Shown one piece after another: positions 41,699-51,123 of a stretch of DNA of 64,000 nucleotides. Positions within the stretch are counted from its first letter, which is position 1, and each line of letters starts with the position of its first letter. Origin of the DNA: an uncultured Collinsella sp. (GTDB taxonomy: Bacteria > Actinomycetota > Coriobacteriia > Coriobacteriales > Coriobacteriaceae); assembly GCA_902494715.1 (NCBI GenBank), contig CABUUJ010000003.1, forward strand, positions 1 to 64,000. Reading direction: 5' to 3'. A program made the translations under genes and the position numbers. Under the pieces are notes generated by a model, which was not told the origin of the DNA, searched no databases, and saw nothing but the letters and a program-made list of their open reading frames with translations.

Positions 41699-43453
41699 GT
41701 GGCCGACCAGGACATCAAGATGCTCATCGAGCGCATTATGGCCGAGGCCCGGACCCATCAGTCCGCCCGTTTCTCACATGAGGTCTACGCAGACGAGCCG
41801 ATTCTCAAGACCGGCCGACAGATGCAGAACTTCCTCCCCGACCAATACCGCAAGATGCGTGAGATATCGCGTTGGCAAGAAAACCCCAAAGGCGGCGCGG
41901 GTCGTTGGCTTTCGGAAGCCGAGCTTTTCTACCGCCAAGGCCTGCTGATGGCCGATTTTGAGGACGATTGCCCCTATAACGGTACGTTCAAGTCGTACTT
42001 CCCAACCTACAACGCTATGAGCGATCGCCAGCTGCGCGGATACTTTACCTGGCGCACCCAAGTGCGCCGCGGAACCGTCGAGGAAACGTCTACGTCCTTT
42101 GCCTTTCTGTATCTCTATGAGCTGATCTGCGGCATTGGCGTAGATGACCCACTCGATGGTTTTAACAAAATCAAGGCCTTTTGGGATGCCTATCGCGCCT
42201 TTGAACCCGGCATCGACCGGTTCGCACGCGTGTGGCTGCAGGACTACGCCGTGTTCCACGGACTCGACCCCAAGCTGCTTCGTGATTCTAAAACCGTCAT
42301 GTTCGACAACGCCCTTATCGAGCTGCGGCGCTCGGCTCGAGACCTTGCACCAGCACCGTCGGACCTGGCGCCCGCGCGTCGCAAGAACTCCGAGCCCACG
42401 CTCCCCCTTCCGCCCGACGAGGCTCGCGAGGAGCGACTCATGGCCGCCATCAACGCCCTCTCCACGTATAACCTCAATAACTCACGGCTCGATCGCAGCC
42501 ACCATCGCGACCTGCGCCACGTGGCATGCGCCGTGTATGTCCGTATGGCGCGCTACTATGACACGCACCGAAAGACCGGTATCGTGGCGAGCTTGTTTGG
42601 GGAGGAGACGGCCATGCCCTATACCATGTTTGCCTCGGCCGTGTTCTTTGCGCCCAATCGCCACGAAGACTGCGAATACCGCTTGGATCCCATCCATATC
42701 TACCGTTGCCAAAACGGTTTTTGGGAATGCATGCGGATTCACGGCAGCAGGCAAAAGAGCAGCAAGCTTGGCGAGATGATGCGCGCCTGCGACCAACGCC
42801 TGCGCCTGGCCCTAGACCCCACCCACCCCCTGAAGGAGGAGAAGGTCCCCAAATATCTGGCCAAGATCATCGACGACGAGATCGTGGCATGGCTTTCGTG
42901 GGACGCCGCGCACCAGCCCGTCAAGATCGATATCGACCTGAGTCAGCTGGGACACATTCGGAGCGCCGCCGCACAAACACGTGAGGCACTTTTAATTGAT
43001 GAGGAGCGCGAGGACGATGTGCCCACAGAGGTCGATACGGAGGGCTCCGAGCAGCCGGAAGCCGAGCCCGCAGCAGACGCGTTTGTCAAGCCGGTCGAGG
43101 CACCCATTCGGCAGGACGAGGCCGACGAGCCGACCATATCCACCGAACAGTTTGGTGTCGTGGCACCGCTGCTCGCACCGACGCCCGCGTTCGCAGCTGC
43201 TGCGCCCGCTGACGCCGCGAACGAACTCGCGCCTGCCGCAACCGCGTATTTGCGCGCACTGCTCGAGCAAAACGCAGCGCAAGCGACATCGGCAGTGGAG
43301 AGGTCGGGCCAGAGCGAGGATATGCTCGTCGACAGCATCAACGAGGCGCTCTTTGACCTGGTGGGTGACACCGTTATCGAGTTTGGAGCGGCAGGACCGC
43401 AGATTATCGAGGACTACGAAGCAGACGTGAGAGGATACCTAGACCATGAGTGA
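41699..43453 (+). CDS. TerB-N/TerB-C domain protein
   Basis: This 584-residue protein has the TerB-N domain (about 45-240; RWLSEAELFYRQGLLMADFE, YFPTYNAMSDRQLRGYFTWR, SFAFLYLYELICGIG) and, after a long middle region, the TerB-C domain (about 400-580; VKIDIDLSQLGHIRSAAAQT and the closing EDYEADVRGYL). A disordered Pro/Ala/Glu stretch (about 440-520) interrupts TerB-C. By family these proteins are linked to stress and phage-response gene clusters, probably as scaffolds, not enzymes. The start is GTG 41699 with AGGAGAGGAG upstream. It overlaps the ATPase gene by 8 bases. Confidence 0.87.
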   Translation: MADQDIKMLIERIMAEARTHQSARFSHEVYADEPILKTGRQMQNFLPDQYRKMREISRWQENPKGGAGRWLSEAELFYRQGLLMADFEDDCPYNGTFKSYFPTYNAMSDRQLRGYFTWRTQVRRGTVEETSTSFAFLYLYELICGIGVDDPLDGFNKIKAFWDAYRAFEPGIDRFARVWLQDYAVFHGLDPKLLRDSKTVMFDNALIELRRSARDLAPAPSDLAPARRKNSEPTLPLPPDEAREERLMAAINALSTYNLNNSRLDRSHHRDLRHVACAVYVRMARYYDTHRKTGIVASLFGEETAMPYTMFASAVFFAPNRHEDCEYRLDPIHIYRCQNGFWECMRIHGSRQKSSKLGEMMRACDQRLRLALDPTHPLKEEKVPKYLAKIIDDEIVAWLSWDAAHQPVKIDIDLSQLGHIRSAAAQTREALLIDEEREDDVPTEVDTEGSEQPEAEPAADAFVKPVEAPIRQDEADEPTISTEQFGVVAPLLAPTPAFAAAAPADAANELAPAATAYLRALLEQNAAQATSAVERSGQSEDMLVDSINEALFDLVGDTVIEFGAAGPQIIEDYEADVRGYLDHE

Positions 43454-44750
43454 TACCACATCCGCAGCACCCCGTGTGCCCAAGCGCGTCGCCGCCGTCA
43501 TTCTCAACTCGCTCAAGGGCGGCGTTGTCCCGCGCATCGGCCTTCCTTACATCACCGTAGGGCGCGAGGTCGAAATCCGCGCCCTGCTCACCGATCTGAG
43601 TCTCATCGCCGACGGCGGCGCGAGCTTCCGCTTTCTGGTCGGTCGTTACGGCGCCGGCAAGAGCTTTTTGCTCCAGACCATCCGCACGCACGCCATGGGC
43701 GAGGGATTCGTCGTCGCCGATGCCGACCTATCCCCTGAGCGCCGCCTGCAGGGCGGCCAGGGACAGGGCCTTGCCACCTACCGTGAGCTCATCCGCAACA
43801 TATCGACTAAAACGCGCCCCGAGGGCGGTGCGCTCAACCTTATCCTGGATCGCTGGGTCGCCTCGCGTGCCGATGCCGACGAGTCTGCCGTCAATGCCCA
43901 ACTGGCCCCACTCGAGGAAATGGTCCACGGCTTCGACTTCGCCCGCATGCTCCGCCGCTACCGCGCGGCCGTATCCGAGGGCGACGAAGAAGCTATGAGC
44001 CGCGTGACCAAATGGATTCGCGGCGAGTACCGCACCAAGAGTGAGGCACGCGCCGAGCTGGGCTCCTCGACCATCATCAGCGATGACGACTGGTACGACT
44101 ACGTTAAGCTCATTGCGCGCTTTTTGGTCTGCAGCGGCTACAAGGGCATGCTGGTGCTCATCGACGAGCTCGTGAATCTGTATAAGATTCCCAACGCCAT
44201 CACGCGCCAATACAACTACGAGAAGATCCTGACCATGTACAACGACACGCTCCAGGGCAAGGCGCAGTACCTGGGCATGATCATGGGCGGCACGCCAACC
44301 TCCATCGAAGACCACCGCCGTGGCGTGTTCTCCTACGAGGCCCTGCGAAGTCGACTCGCTCAGGGCCGCTTTGCACGCGAGGACCTTAAGGACATGCTCG
44401 CGCCCATCATCCGCCTGCAGCCACTCACCTACGAGGAGTTGCTGGTGCTGATCGAAAAACTCATGCAGATCCATGCCGGATACTTTGGCTGGACGCCCAC
44501 GCTTACCGAGAACGACTTGGTAGACTTTCTCAAGATTGAGTTTGGCCGCGTGGGAGCCGATACGCACCTGACGCCGCGTGAGGTCATCCGTGACTTTATC
44601 GAGCTGCTCGATATCCTGTGCCAGAACCCCGATGCAAACGTGGCCGAGTTGCTGCAAAGCGTCGGCGGCGACGCGCTGGCACCGGCAGCCGCAACAGGCG
44701 ACACCGGCACCGCAGACGGCGACCGCAACTTCGCCGAATTCACCATCTAA
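43446..44750 (+). CDS. BrxD-like (DUF2791) P-loop ATPase
   Basis: This 434-residue ATPase has Walker A G66-RYGAGKS73 and Walker B LVLIDE (236-241), with VNLYKIPNAITRQYNYEKI and MGGTPTSIEDHRRGVFSYEA following. This is the pattern of the DUF2791 proteins named BrxD in type 2 BREX phage defence, where BrxD is encoded next to the helicase BrxHI. Here it follows a TerB-N/C gene with overlapping codons and precedes a matching helicase. It is probably a DNA-associated AAA-type switch; its exact role is unknown. Confidence 0.87.
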   Translation: MSDTTSAAPRVPKRVAAVILNSLKGGVVPRIGLPYITVGREVEIRALLTDLSLIADGGASFRFLVGRYGAGKSFLLQTIRTHAMGEGFVVADADLSPERRLQGGQGQGLATYRELIRNISTKTRPEGGALNLILDRWVASRADADESAVNAQLAPLEEMVHGFDFARMLRRYRAAVSEGDEEAMSRVTKWIRGEYRTKSEARAELGSSTIISDDDWYDYVKLIARFLVCSGYKGMLVLIDELVNLYKIPNAITRQYNYEKILTMYNDTLQGKAQYLGMIMGGTPTSIEDHRRGVFSYEALRSRLAQGRFAREDLKDMLAPIIRLQPLTYEELLVLIEKLMQIHAGYFGWTPTLTENDLVDFLKIEFGRVGADTHLTPREVIRDFIELLDILCQNPDANVAELLQSVGGDALAPAAATGDTGTADGDRNFAEFTI

Positions 44751-44754
44751 CCTG

Positions 44755-44779
44755 CCAAAAAGGGACAGGTCTATTTTGG
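44755..44779. repeat. GGGACAGGT repeat fragment in the operon gap
   Basis: CCAAAA and TTTTGG flank AGGGACAGGT. It sits directly after the ATPase stop and belongs to the same style of GGGAC/GTCCC repeats seen at 18050 and 58666. It may have landed inside the operon. Confidence 0.45.
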
Positions 44780-44866
44780 TAGCTTTTATCTGCACAAACG
44801 TTGAGACAGCAATGCAGCAAACCATTGCCAACCGCATTGAGAGGTTCGTATTTGAGGGGAGGCCCC

Positions 44867-47311
44867 GTGAACGCCTTTGACCGATATGCTCCGTTTATCC
44901 AAGACTTCATCTACTCCCACGATTGGGAGAGTCTGCGCTCTATCCAGGTTGCGGCGGCAGATGCCATCTTTAACACACAAGACAATGTGCTCCTAACGGC
45001 ATCCACAGCTTCCGGCAAAACCGAGGCAGCCTTCTTTCCCATCCTGACCGAGTTTTGGGAGAACCCGCCCGCGAGCGTGGGCGCCCTCTACATCGGCCCC
45101 CTCAAAGCGCTCATCAATGATCAGTTCGTCCGCCTCAACGACCTCTGCGAAGAGGCCGATATCCCTGTCTGGCACTGGCATGGCGATGTCTCGCAGTCGC
45201 ACAAGGCTAAGCTCATTAAAAAACCGAGCGGCATCCTGCAGATTACACCCGAGTCACTCGAAGCGCTTTTAATCCATAAGCACATGGCGATCCCGCGCAT
45301 GTTTTGCGACCTGCGCTACGTGGTCATCGATGAGGTCCACTCGCTCATGCGCGGCGACCGTGGCGGGCAAACGCTCTGCCTTATCGAGCGACTCTCGCGC
45401 ATGGCCGGCGTGCAGCCTCGCCGCATTGGCCTTTCGGCTACCATCGGCGACCCCGAGCGCACGGGCGCTTTTCTCTCACAGGGAACGGGGCGCGACTGTG
45501 TTATCCCCCGTTTTGAGGAACCGCGTCGCGTGTGGCGCATCTCCATGGAGCACTTCTACAACTCGGGCCCCCAGGCGCAGCAGCGGGGATTCATGGGTAC
45601 AGGTCCTCAAGAGGCCGAAGTGCTTGCGTGCGAGCGCATCGATGCGGCGGCATCCGCGGCACTGCCCGCCGGCGCCCAAGACATGCGTCACAGCGGACAG
45701 CTCACACAAGAGGAGCGCCGTCAACGTCGTGAGCGGGCACAGGGCAAGGCCGCTCCCAAGGACCGCCAAGCTTCCTCGGCCCCCGAGGGCGAAGTCGACA
45801 TCCCCCAAGCACCCGAACAGGCATTACTCAACCCCACCGATACAGCACCAGACAACGCCGACCCCGGTATGGGATATATCTTTGAGCACACGCGCGGCCG
45901 AAAGTGCTTGGTCTTTGCCAACTCGCGCGAGGAGGCAGAGGCCGTATGCTCCATGCTGCGTAGCTACTGCGAGAGCCGGCACGAGCCCGACCGCTTCCTT
46001 ATCCATCACGGCAACCTCTCGGCATCGCTACGCGAGACGGCAGAAGAGCTCATGCGCGACGAGGAACAGGCACAGACAACCGTCACCACCTCCACGCTGG
46101 AGCTCGGCATTGATATCGGTCGCCTGGAGCGCGCGTTCCAGATCGATGCACCGTTTACCGTCAGCTCCTTTTTGCAGCGCATGGGGCGCACGGGACGCCG
46201 CGATCTTCCGCCCGAGATGTGGTTTGTCATGCGCGAGGAAGAGCCCGAGCCGCGCACGATGATGCCTGAAACGATACCTTGGAAGCTCCTCCAGGGCATC
46301 GCGCTCGTACAACTCTATCGCGAGGAAAAGTGGGTCGAGCCGCCCGAGCTCGATCGACTCCCCTACAGCCTGCTCTATCACCAGACCATGTCGACCCTCG
46401 CCAGCACCGGCGAACTCACGCCGGCAGAGCTTGCCCAGCGCGTGCTCACGCTCAGCTATTTCCACCGCGTCTCGGCCGATGACTATCGCGTACTGCTGCG
46501 CCACCTCATCAAGATCGACCACATCCAGGTCACCGAGGGCGGTGGGCTCATTGTGGGCCTCGCGGGCGAGCGCATCATTAACAACTTTAAGTTTTACGCC
46601 GTGTTCCAGGAAAACGAGGAGTTCACCGTTCGCAGCGAGTCGGCCGAGTTGGGCACGATCGTCAATCCGCCACCGCCCGGTGAGCGCATCGCCATCGCCG
46701 GACACTGCTGGATTGTCGAGGAAGTGGACTGGAAGCGTCATACCGTCTTTGCCACGCAGGTCAAGGGCCGGGTGCCGGCCTACTTTGGCGACTGTCCCGG
46801 TGACATCAATACACACGTACTCGAGCGCATGCGCAAGGCGCTCAACGAACACGCCGCGTATCCGTACCTCATGGGTAACGCACGGGCCCGCCTTGCGCAG
46901 GCTCGTCATACGGCCGAGATTTCGGGCGCGGGAACTAAACCGCTCATTAACCTGGGCGGCGATACCTGGGTGCTCTTCCCCTGGCTGGGCAGCTACGCCT
47001 TTTTGGCCCTCGAGCGCATGCTCAAGATTAAATGTGCCGCGGAGTTGGACCTTCGCGGACTCGACCCATCACGCCCGTACTTTATGCAGTTTAAGATGAA
47101 GGCCGACGAGGAGACGTTCTTTGAGGTGCTCGCCGCCGAGGCCGAGAAGGACTTCGATCCCATCGAGCTCGTCTATCCCGGCGAGGTGCCTTATTTTGAC
47201 CGCTACGACGAGTTTGTTCCCGAAGAGCTCGTGCGCAAGGGCTTTGCCGAAGGCGTGCTCGACATAGAGGGCATGAAGCAGCGTGTCCGCAGCTGGAGCG
47301 ACCACGCCTAA
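44867..47311 (+). CDS. Lhr-like/BrxHI-type SF2 helicase
   Basis: This 814-residue helicase has Walker A TASTASGKT (44-52), DEVH (155-158), SAT (190-192) and motif VI QRMGRTGRR (437-445), then a long Lhr-type C-terminal half. The layout fits Lhr-like helicases called BrxHI in BREX type 2. About residues 234-335, between the two RecA lobes, are an insert of charged low-complexity sequence (QEERRQRRERAQGK) unlike the core. GTG 44867 is chosen for the GGGGAGG 5 bases upstream. It is the third gene of the run, after a 116-base gap. Confidence 0.9.
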   Translation: MNAFDRYAPFIQDFIYSHDWESLRSIQVAAADAIFNTQDNVLLTASTASGKTEAAFFPILTEFWENPPASVGALYIGPLKALINDQFVRLNDLCEEADIPVWHWHGDVSQSHKAKLIKKPSGILQITPESLEALLIHKHMAIPRMFCDLRYVVIDEVHSLMRGDRGGQTLCLIERLSRMAGVQPRRIGLSATIGDPERTGAFLSQGTGRDCVIPRFEEPRRVWRISMEHFYNSGPQAQQRGFMGTGPQEAEVLACERIDAAASAALPAGAQDMRHSGQLTQEERRQRRERAQGKAAPKDRQASSAPEGEVDIPQAPEQALLNPTDTAPDNADPGMGYIFEHTRGRKCLVFANSREEAEAVCSMLRSYCESRHEPDRFLIHHGNLSASLRETAEELMRDEEQAQTTVTTSTLELGIDIGRLERAFQIDAPFTVSSFLQRMGRTGRRDLPPEMWFVMREEEPEPRTMMPETIPWKLLQGIALVQLYREEKWVEPPELDRLPYSLLYHQTMSTLASTGELTPAELAQRVLTLSYFHRVSADDYRVLLRHLIKIDHIQVTEGGGLIVGLAGERIINNFKFYAVFQENEEFTVRSESAELGTIVNPPPPGERIAIAGHCWIVEEVDWKRHTVFATQVKGRVPAYFGDCPGDINTHVLERMRKALNEHAAYPYLMGNARARLAQARHTAEISGAGTKPLINLGGDTWVLFPWLGSYAFLALERMLKIKCAAELDLRGLDPSRPYFMQFKMKADEETFFEVLAAEAEKDFDPIELVYPGEVPYFDRYDEFVPEELVRKGFAEGVLDIEGMKQRVRSWSDHA

Positions 47312-47337
47312 GACCCGTCTTTTTGGGACGGAGAGAC

Positions 47338-48216
47338 TTACTTGTCGTGAAGGACGGTGCCGAGGAAGTCGGTGTCGAAGGGCACAGCTTCGGCAAAGAC
47401 ATAGTCGCCGTCGCTGGCGATGAGCAGGTAGTTCTCCTCGCCGCCGAACTCCGCATCGCCGCATGGGACCACCCAGGCGTGGGCGAATACCTCGAGTGCC
47501 GCGGCAACGCAATCGCGCAGGAACGTCACGTCGCTCCCCCTGTTCGCACTCACGATATTGGCAACATAGATGCCCCCGGGGTTCAGGCTGCCTCGCACCA
47601 AACGCAATGCCTCAACCGTCGCCAGCTCGCGTACGGGCTCGGCACCGCCAAAGCAATCGCTCACGACCACGTCGTAGCGACGATGACCCACGCTCGTCAC
47701 GCCCAGATACGAGCGAGCCTCAGCGGTAATCACTCGCAGGCGATCGCCCACCGTGCGCTCCAGCTCGTCCAGGTAGAACCAACGGCGCGCCAGGCGCGTA
47801 ATCTCGGCATCGTACTCAACGACGTCCATGCGCAAGCTCTCGTGCGACATCAGTGCAAACTTGGGATAGGCAAACCCGCCGCCGCCCAGCATGAGCATAC
47901 GGTCGATACCATGCCCGTAAGCATCACGCATTGCGTCCTCAGCCTCAAACACGTCGTCAAACGCGCGATAGTACGCAAAGACGGGCTCCGCCCAACGCTC
48001 GCCAACGTAGCTTGCGCTTTGGTAAACGCCGCCCTGCACCAATACACGGACTTCGTCGCCGCCCTCATCGTGCACGCGTTTCACACGCGCCAACCCATTG
48101 CGGGTTCGCGCAACCTGCAGACAGGCAGCACGGACAGCGACAGCGGCCGCGCCAAGCGCCGCGGCCCCCAGAGCAACGCCGGCAACGACGCCGGCAGAAA
48201 CACTCGGCTTGTTCAT
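47338..48216 (-). CDS. Spermidine-synthase-like methyltransferase-fold protein
   Basis: This 292-residue protein has an N-terminal hydrophobic segment (about 8-30) and a Rossmann fold with MLMLGGGGFAYPKFAL, VVEYDAEITRLARRWF, RYDVVVSDCFGGAEPV and LNPGGIYVANIV. It resembles spermidine synthases and the soluble half of MFS-fused ones. Residues of a true aminopropyl transferase cannot be confirmed, so the reaction is open. It ends close to a convergent helicase gene and starts one base after the Elp3 stop, so the two are likely cotranscribed. Confidence 0.75.
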   Translation of the reverse strand: MNKPSVSAGVVAGVALGAAALGAAAVAVRAACLQVARTRNGLARVKRVHDEGGDEVRVLVQGGVYQSASYVGERWAEPVFAYYRAFDDVFEAEDAMRDAYGHGIDRMLMLGGGGFAYPKFALMSHESLRMDVVEYDAEITRLARRWFYLDELERTVGDRLRVITAEARSYLGVTSVGHRRYDVVVSDCFGGAEPVRELATVEALRLVRGSLNPGGIYVANIVSANRGSDVTFLRDCVAAALEVFAHAWVVPCGDAEFGGEENYLLIASDGDYVFAEAVPFDTDFLGTVLHDK

Positions 48217-50124
48217 CTAGAGCTCCTTTTGCAGATAAAGGCCATGGTCATAAAATCCAAGATGACGATAGTACTCACGTGTGCCAATCGCGCTAATCAC
48301 GTTGATACGCGCATAACCCGCATCCCGGGCAATCTCGCACGCACGCTCTACGAGCAAACGCCCCAACCCGTGATGCTGCGCCGCCTGGCCTTGATCGCCC
48401 ACGCGCGCCGCCATGCCATACACGTGAACCTCGCGAATCATCGCCTCGTCCGACACCGTCGGCAACTCGTCCGCATGCGCGGCAACAAACGCGCGGTCGG
48501 GCAGCGACAGGCGCAAAAAGCCCGCGATTTTGCCCTGCGGTGTCACCCACTGCAAAAAGCGCTCGTGCGTCACCGGCGTCTCGTACGCCACTTCCTCGTC
48601 AAGGGTCAACTCGTCCAGGTCGGCGCCCGCCGTGCTGATCTCGCGATAGCGAATCTCACGCACCGTCGCACCGTCACCCCGAGCAGCCAGGCGGTTCTCA
48701 ACGAGCTGGCGCAGGTTGGGTTTCTTGTTGCCCACCATGATGTCATCGGAGCTAAAGTCGCGGATCATGCGGCTGATGCGGCAGAACGCCGGCGTCACCA
48801 CGATGTCGTCGGCCAACACATCGAGCAGCTCGTCCTCGGTATAGGGGCGCCACTCGCCACGCTCGTAACAGCCCACCAGACGCGAGCCCTCGATGAGCGC
48901 GCACGGGTAGACCTTGACCTCGTCGGGCATAAAGGCGCCCTCGGTCATAAAGCGCTCGTAGTCGCGCTTGTCCCCATCAGGCGTGGCGCCCAGCAAGTTG
49001 AGCATAAAGTGCGCGTGGATCTTAAAGCCAAACAGGCGCGCGAGCGAAAACGCCCGCTCGATCTGCGCCACCGAAATGCGGCGCTCGTTGATATCGAGTA
49101 GATGCTGGTCAAGACTCTGAATACCCATCTGAATCTTGGTGCAGCCCAAGCGACGGATAAGTGTGAGGGCCTGCGGCGTTACGGCATCGGGGCGTGTCTC
49201 GATAACGAGCCCCACCACGCGATGCTTCGCCGTCTCGTTGATGCGCTGCTGATGCTCAAGTTCCTCCATCGTTGCCGCCTGCCACTCGGCAACCTCGCCC
49301 CACGGCGTGCCAGGGCCGTACAGACGACGCACCGCACGGTTGTAGCCGCCCACAGCAACATCCACGCGCTCCTGCTCTCCTGCAACACCGCTCGCGAGCT
49401 CGGCCTCGTCTGTCGCAATGCCGGCAGCCCGGTAGCGCTCGCGACGCCCCGCCACCACCGGCGGCAGGGCATCGGCGGGCGCATCGTCGAGCAGGCGTCC
49501 CGCCTCGGCACGACTGATGCCCGGACGCGCCAACATGGGATTTGCCGCCACGCCCGCCACCGCATCATCATTGAGTGCACGGAAGAGCTCCGACATAAAC
49601 CATGCCTGGTACCCTTGCGGATAGTCGCTCCAGGTACCGCCAAGAACGATAAGCTCGATCTTGTCGGTTGCATGCCCCATCTGCGAAAGCGCGGTCAGGC
49701 GAGCGCTCACCTGCAGATACGGGTCGAAGCAGTTTTGCTCCGCACGGGCGCATGCCGGCTCGGCGTGCAGATAGCTTTTAGGCATGCGCAGGTCGTTGGG
49801 GCAAAACAGGCAATCGCCCGAGCACGGCCAGGGCTTGGTGATGACGGTAATGGTCGCCACGCCCGAAGCCGTGCGACGAGGCTTCATGCGTAGCACCTGC
49901 AGCAGTTGACGCTCTAGCTCGGCGTCGACATTCCATACCGTCCAACGAGCCGGCTCCTCGCGCTTCACCCGCTGGTAGAACGGCAGCAGACGGCGCTTGG
50001 CCAGATCGCGCTTGTCGGCACCCTCACGGCGTGCCTCGGCATGTATCAGTTTGACGAGCGCTTTGTCGTCCACGGTCTCGCCGCGACGCAGAGCCTCGAG
50101 TATGTTCAAGATAATCTGTTCCAT
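48217..50124 (-). CDS. elp3: Elp3-like tRNA uridine acetyltransferase (radical SAM + GNAT)
   Basis: This 635-residue protein joins a radical SAM domain and a C-terminal GNAT domain, the Elongator Elp3 architecture. The cluster motif is C101-SGD-C105-LF-C108, a canonical CX3CX2C. VLGGTWSDYPQGYQAWFM, ETRPDAVTPQALTLIRRLG, QSLDQHLLDINERR and FKIHAHFMLNLLG follow. The end ISAIGTREYYRHLGFYDHG is typical of Elp3. It should modify wobble U34 of tRNA via acetyl-CoA. Other Elongator subunits are not nearby, as expected in bacteria. ATG 50124 has GGGGG upstream. Confidence 0.92.
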   Translation of the reverse strand: MEQIILNILEALRRGETVDDKALVKLIHAEARREGADKRDLAKRRLLPFYQRVKREEPARWTVWNVDAELERQLLQVLRMKPRRTASGVATITVITKPWPCSGDCLFCPNDLRMPKSYLHAEPACARAEQNCFDPYLQVSARLTALSQMGHATDKIELIVLGGTWSDYPQGYQAWFMSELFRALNDDAVAGVAANPMLARPGISRAEAGRLLDDAPADALPPVVAGRRERYRAAGIATDEAELASGVAGEQERVDVAVGGYNRAVRRLYGPGTPWGEVAEWQAATMEELEHQQRINETAKHRVVGLVIETRPDAVTPQALTLIRRLGCTKIQMGIQSLDQHLLDINERRISVAQIERAFSLARLFGFKIHAHFMLNLLGATPDGDKRDYERFMTEGAFMPDEVKVYPCALIEGSRLVGCYERGEWRPYTEDELLDVLADDIVVTPAFCRISRMIRDFSSDDIMVGNKKPNLRQLVENRLAARGDGATVREIRYREISTAGADLDELTLDEEVAYETPVTHERFLQWVTPQGKIAGFLRLSLPDRAFVAAHADELPTVSDEAMIREVHVYGMAARVGDQGQAAQHHGLGRLLVERACEIARDAGYARINVISAIGTREYYRHLGFYDHGLYLQKEL

Positions 50125-50142
50125 GCCCCCATTGTAAAGGCA

Positions 50143-50176
50143 AAGGCGCCGAAGCCAATCTCGGCTTCGGCGCCTT
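50143..50176. terminator. Terminator of DUF4097 gene
   Basis: AAGGCGCCGAAGCC and its perfect complement form a 14-bp stem with a 6-base loop. On the minus strand TTTGCCTTT follows. It lies between the DUF4097 stop and the Elp3 start. Confidence 0.75.
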
Positions 50177-50223
50177 CATCAAACAGCGCGTCTATATCTT
50201 CGCCTAGGCTTTCGTCTGCCTCA

Positions 50224-51123
50224 CTACTCCGAATCAAACGACATGTCGCCCGAACCGACCTCAAAACGATACGTGGCAGACTTATCGCCGTTATCGAATT
50301 CAAGATTCAAAACGGTCTCGCCGTCGTAGCCAAGCGGAAGGAAATCGCTCTCGAAGTCGCCGCTGCCCAAGGTGAGGCTCGCCTTAAAGCCCGTCGAGTT
50401 CGGAACCGTCATCTCCACATCGCCCGAGCCCACGCTCACGTCCATCGACTTCGCGGGGGCCTGGTAGAGCTCGAACGTCACATCGCCCGAACCGACCTCG
50501 GCATTCAGGGTATCGGTCACGGTACCCGTAAACTCGACGTCTCCCGAATTCAACGTTATAACCAGATCATGGCACGCAATGTCCGCAACCGCCAGGTCGC
50601 CCGACCCTACATTCGCCGTAATGCCCACCAGGTTATCCGCAACATCTCGCGGCAGCTCAATGGTAATTGTGCGGTCAATCGCGCGCTTATCATCGTAGTC
50701 GAACTGACTGATCTTGAGCGTAGAGCCCTTGACCTCAGCAAGGTTCCGGGTAGCCGCATCAGAAGCAGACGTTTCCTTCGCAACGCGACCGCTTTCGATA
50801 ACACGCACCGGGCCGCCAGAGACACATTTAACCTCGACCGTCCCCGACGTCACGTCCAAGTCGAGCGATTGGAACGCGTCGGCATCAAACGTTTCGCTCG
50901 AAAGCTGCTGAGGCCGAGCGGAATAGTTACCGCTATCCAAGAGATCATCGTCGTCAAACATATCGTCAAAATCAGACAAATCTCCAGATAGAATACCGGT
51001 CGTACGCACCATATCGGAATGAGCCAATAGCTGCGAAGCACCAAAGACAAGCCCGATGATAAGCACAAACGCTCCGATGCCAACACCCAAGCGTACCTTG
51101 GATTCATGCGAAAGCTTCATCAT
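50224..51123 (-). CDS. DUF4097 family membrane-anchored beta-helix protein
   Basis: This 299-residue protein has one N-terminal membrane segment (about residues 11-34) and an extracellular domain built from repeats around VGSGDV, NSGDVEF and LGSGDFE, the DUF4097/adhesin-like beta-solenoid. Such proteins often accompany a membrane-linked regulator and sense envelope stress. Its ATG overlaps the stop of the XRE regulator gene (ATGATGA), so translation is coupled. Function beyond that is unknown. Confidence 0.85.
   Translation of the reverse strand: MMKLSHESKVRLGVGIGAFVLIIGLVFGASQLLAHSDMVRTTGILSGDLSDFDDMFDDDDLLDSGNYSARPQQLSSETFDADAFQSLDLDVTSGTVEVKCVSGGPVRVIESGRVAKETSASDAATRNLAEVKGSTLKISQFDYDDKRAIDRTITIELPRDVADNLVGITANVGSGDLAVADIACHDLVITLNSGDVEFTGTVTDTLNAEVGSGDVTFELYQAPAKSMDVSVGSGDVEMTVPNSTGFKASLTLGSGDFESDFLPLGYDGETVLNLEFDNGDKSATYRFEVGSGDMSFDSE

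Noticed and set aside
41699..47311. Complete BREX system
   Set aside because: Only the BrxD- and BrxHI-like genes are present; PglX, PglZ, BrxC and others are absent within the window, so it is described as BREX-related only.
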